Shown piece by piece: positions 62,170 to 64,000 of a stretch of 64,000 nt of DNA. The DNA is from Muribaculaceae bacterium. Its GTDB lineage: Bacteria; Bacteroidota; Bacteroidia; Bacteroidales; Muribaculaceae. Position numbers and translations under genes: made by a program. Location of the stretch: the NCBI GenBank assembly GCA_017619935.1, contig JAFZRJ010000013.1:1-64000 (forward strand), written 5' to 3'. How positions within the stretch are numbered: position 1 is the first letter of the stretch; each line of letters opens with the position of its first letter. The notes below the pieces were generated by a model. The model had not been told where the DNA came from. It searched no databases and saw only the letters and a program-made list of their open reading frames with translations.

Positions 62170-63417
62170 TCACTTTTGGTCTAAGATGTTTTGAGCCACT
62201 GCCAGCGCCGTGAGCAGCGACACGCCTGTGCCGTCGCCCAAGGTGAGGGGGTTATGACCACCCAGCACCTGACCGATGGCATAAACATTCGACAATGGTT
62301 TGCCGTCTTTCAGCGGACGGAAATGCTCATCGGTCATCACACCATAACTCATGAACGGCTGGTCGCCCATCAGCCCGAACTGGCTCCACTGGGCATGCTC
62401 TTTCGGCGCATTGGTGTCAAGGTCGAGCAACGGCTCATAGACGCGCTCGAAATTGGACACCAGTCCCTTGCTCATGAACGAGCCGGTTGCCAGCACATAC
62501 TGGTCAGCCTCCAATGGAGTATCCTGCAATTTGGCGGTATTGACGCGCGTGACACGGTCACCTTCCAGCGTGGCTTTATCCACGGTGTCGCCCAGCAGGA
62601 AGCGACCGCCCAGCATCTGGAAATAGTGCCGCAGTGCCGCATTAATGCGCACACCGCTCACAGAGGGTGGCAAGGTAGGCAAGAAGTACATTGGCTTCTC
62701 GACCTGCGCCTTGAGGATATCGCTGGCGTCCTCATTGTCAATCCCCACCACAGCGGGCATCAGTACAGCATCCACATCGCCGGCAACAGCGTTGATAGCC
62801 TCGGCCAACTGTGCGACATTGCGGGTGTTGGTGAACACTTTTGCCAAGTTGGTGGCACGCATTTCGGTGGCGCTGCGCCGTGCACGCTTGATGCACTCAA
62901 GGGTGACGGTGGGCATCTCCACAGTGGTATTCAGCGCACGAAGTCCCTCCACAACGAAGTCGATGGGATAATCGATAAAACTTTCAAGGTTGATGAGAGC
63001 CACTTTTTTCCAGGGCAAACTATCGGGCCTGTCGGTAGTGGCTAGGCCGTCAAGAGTGAGCCAGGCTGGCTTGGTGACGCCGAGCGGCGTGATGCGGTAA
63101 TGGTTGCGGGCGCTGTCGCCAGAGGTCTTAATGCCAGCGTCGCCCAACAGGCTCTTGGCTTGTTCGGCCAACTGCGCCACTTGCTCATGCCCCATCTTTG
63201 AATATGGATGCTGCTGGTCAAGTGATGATATGGCCTCAAGCGGATTGGTCACATCGGCACCGTCCACGTTTCCCAACAACTCGAAGGAGCCACCGAAGAA
63301 ATGCAAGGTGTTCTGTCCACCGGCCACAATAGCCACGCGCTTGCCAGTCCTTGCCAACGCGATGCCACAAGTGAGTCCACTCAGGCCTCCGCCCATGATG
63401 ATTGTGTCAAATTTCAT
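62170..63417 (-). CDS. glpB: Anaerobic glycerol-3-phosphate dehydrogenase subunit B
   Basis: 415 residues from the ATG at 63417, which overlaps the glpA stop as ATGA; an in-frame extension to 63537 lies inside glpA and is rejected. FAD/FMN-binding subunit: KFDTIIMGGGLSGLTCGIAL (Rossmann GGGLSG near 10), NTLHFFGGSFELLGN near 42 and the C-terminal NVYAIGQVLGGHNPLTLGDG (second dinucleotide-fold signature). It bridges GlpA and GlpC in electron transfer. Confidence 0.95.
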   Translation of the reverse strand: MKFDTIIMGGGLSGLTCGIALARTGKRVAIVAGGQNTLHFFGGSFELLGNVDGADVTNPLEAISSLDQQHPYSKMGHEQVAQLAEQAKSLLGDAGIKTSGDSARNHYRITPLGVTKPAWLTLDGLATTDRPDSLPWKKVALINLESFIDYPIDFVVEGLRALNTTVEMPTVTLECIKRARRSATEMRATNLAKVFTNTRNVAQLAEAINAVAGDVDAVLMPAVVGIDNEDASDILKAQVEKPMYFLPTLPPSVSGVRINAALRHYFQMLGGRFLLGDTVDKATLEGDRVTRVNTAKLQDTPLEADQYVLATGSFMSKGLVSNFERVYEPLLDLDTNAPKEHAQWSQFGLMGDQPFMSYGVMTDEHFRPLKDGKPLSNVYAIGQVLGGHNPLTLGDGTGVSLLTALAVAQNILDQK

Positions 63418-64000
63418 TTCGAGCCCTCCTTTCTTGTAATGGCCTTGTCGAGTCCGCACAAGCCTTGGTAAACGGTTGCTGTGAGTTGTGCCTCGCGCAG
63501 GGTGCTGCCCCACGCCACGGGTTTCATGCCTTTCCACCGTTCATCAAGGAATTCCGCCAAGTCTTCTTGGGCCTTGGGAATATTGTTGTTGAAACGCCCG
63601 AGCAAGGCCGCAGCGCGACATGCACACAACTTGCCTTGGCAAGTGCCCATTCCCACGCGGGAACGACGGCGCAGGTTCAGCAGATTGTGGACATGCTGGT
63701 TTTCCACCACATATTTGATTTCGCCCACACTGACACCTTCACATTCGCACACCAACGCCTTGTCAGCATCCGATTCCATGCTGATTTTGCTGGTCATCGT
63801 GCCGTGACGGCCTTCGGCCGCGTTGAAGGCGAAACTGCGCTGTGCATTGCCCGACTTCGGCTTCTCTGAACCGGGCAGAGGTATGTCGGCCGTCTCACAG
63901 GGGCGATTATTGCCCAACTTGGCACAAGCCATGTCGGTAGTGATTTGCGCCATGAGACGGTAAGTCATCATTTTTCCACCGGTGATGGTGATGAATCCGG
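63414..64000 (-). CDS. glpA: Anaerobic glycerol-3-phosphate dehydrogenase subunit A (3' part)
   Basis: The last 195 or so codons of glpA; the gene continues beyond the window edge, so the start is not visible. Just inside the edge the frame reads FITITGGKMMTYRLMA, the conserved end of the FAD-dependent DAO domain. A BFD-like [2Fe-2S] domain follows (LVCECEGVSVGEIKYVVEN; RRRSRVGMGTCQGKLCACRA), with four cysteines in the CxC...CxxxxC pattern. GlpA oxidises glycerol-3-phosphate to dihydroxyacetone phosphate. It is the first gene of the glpA-glpB-glpC-glpT-phosphodiesterase-porin run. Confidence 0.93.
   Translation of the reverse strand, partial: GFITITGGKMMTYRLMAQITTDMACAKLGNNRPCETADIPLPGSEKPKSGNAQRSFAFNAAEGRHGTMTSKISMESDADKALVCECEGVSVGEIKYVVENQHVHNLLNLRRRSRVGMGTCQGKLCACRAAALLGRFNNNIPKAQEDLAEFLDERWKGMKPVAWGSTLREAQLTATVYQGLCGLDKAITRKEGSK

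Noticed and set aside
1..64000. tRNA, rRNA, CRISPR arrays, replication origin.
   Set aside because: No cloverleaf, rRNA segment, spacer-repeat array or DnaA-box cluster was recognised by reading; a tRNAscan or CRISPR search would be needed to exclude weak cases.

Overview
This 64 kb window reads as chromosomal sequence from a gut-type member of the order Bacteroidales (moderate GC; Muribaculaceae or Prevotellaceae would fit, but I cannot settle the family). The evidence is repeated Bacteroidota promoters (TTTG, 19-20 bp, TAnnTTTG), TonB-dependent receptors including an Oar-like one, BspA-type leucine-rich repeat proteins, a RidA-RpiB-ValS cluster and lpxB followed by Bacteroidales-type small genes. 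I see no tRNA, rRNA or CRISPR array.

Layout. 0.2-1.9 kb: the broken tail of a mobile-element gene (phage minor head protein carrying a papain-fold domain and an RNase-toxin-like domain, split by an amber codon), with a possible small RNA beyond its 3' end. 1.95-5.5 kb: lpxB, a small HExxH membrane protein, an HD-domain protein and dacB, one forward operon that starts exactly at the element junction. 5.5-8.2 kb: a flippase and an FrhB-like iron-sulfur protein (reverse). 8.5-14.3 kb: hypothetical, rsmI, lipoprotein, GH89 glycosidase, glycerate kinase. 14.4-21.2 kb: two giant tandem LRR proteins with C-terminal dockerin pairs. 21.3-23.8 kb: a hairpin-rich interspersed repeat, a YitT-family protein and an IS200-like (RAYT-type) transposase between palindromic ends. 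23.8-27.4 kb: RidA, RpiB and ValS, the last interrupted by an in-frame TAG. 27.6-30.2 kb: a TonB receptor with a Cys/His-rich partner. 30.8-43.4 kb: three more LRR-dockerin proteins, TrkH/TrkA, a glycosyltransferase and two tandem acyltransferases. 43.7-50.6 kb: LTA-synthase-like enzyme, polyvalent-type kinase, DUF6056 protein, ruvC, a third acyltransferase and a DUF4112 protein. 50.6 kb: a small structured RNA, possibly the SRP RNA. 50.9-52.1 kb: a secreted phosphodiesterase. 52.3-52.7 kb: the second copy of the hairpin-rich repeat. 52.8-64 kb: Oar-like receptor, porin, glycerophosphodiesterase, GlpT and GlpC-GlpB-GlpA.

How it works together. The right end is a glycerophosphodiester/glycerol-3-phosphate module: a porin for outer-membrane entry, a lipoprotein phosphodiesterase that releases glycerol-3-phosphate, GlpT to import it and the anaerobic GlpABC dehydrogenase to oxidise it. 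The five LRR-dockerin proteins look like a set of secreted or surface-exposed modular adhesins that share one C-terminal tail. The most unusual items are the amber codon inside the single-copy-looking valS, the amber codon in the phage-toxin remnant, the two copies of a non-coding repeat made of small hairpins with GAA/TTC triloops, and the RAYT element with a solo copy of its end 7 kb away.
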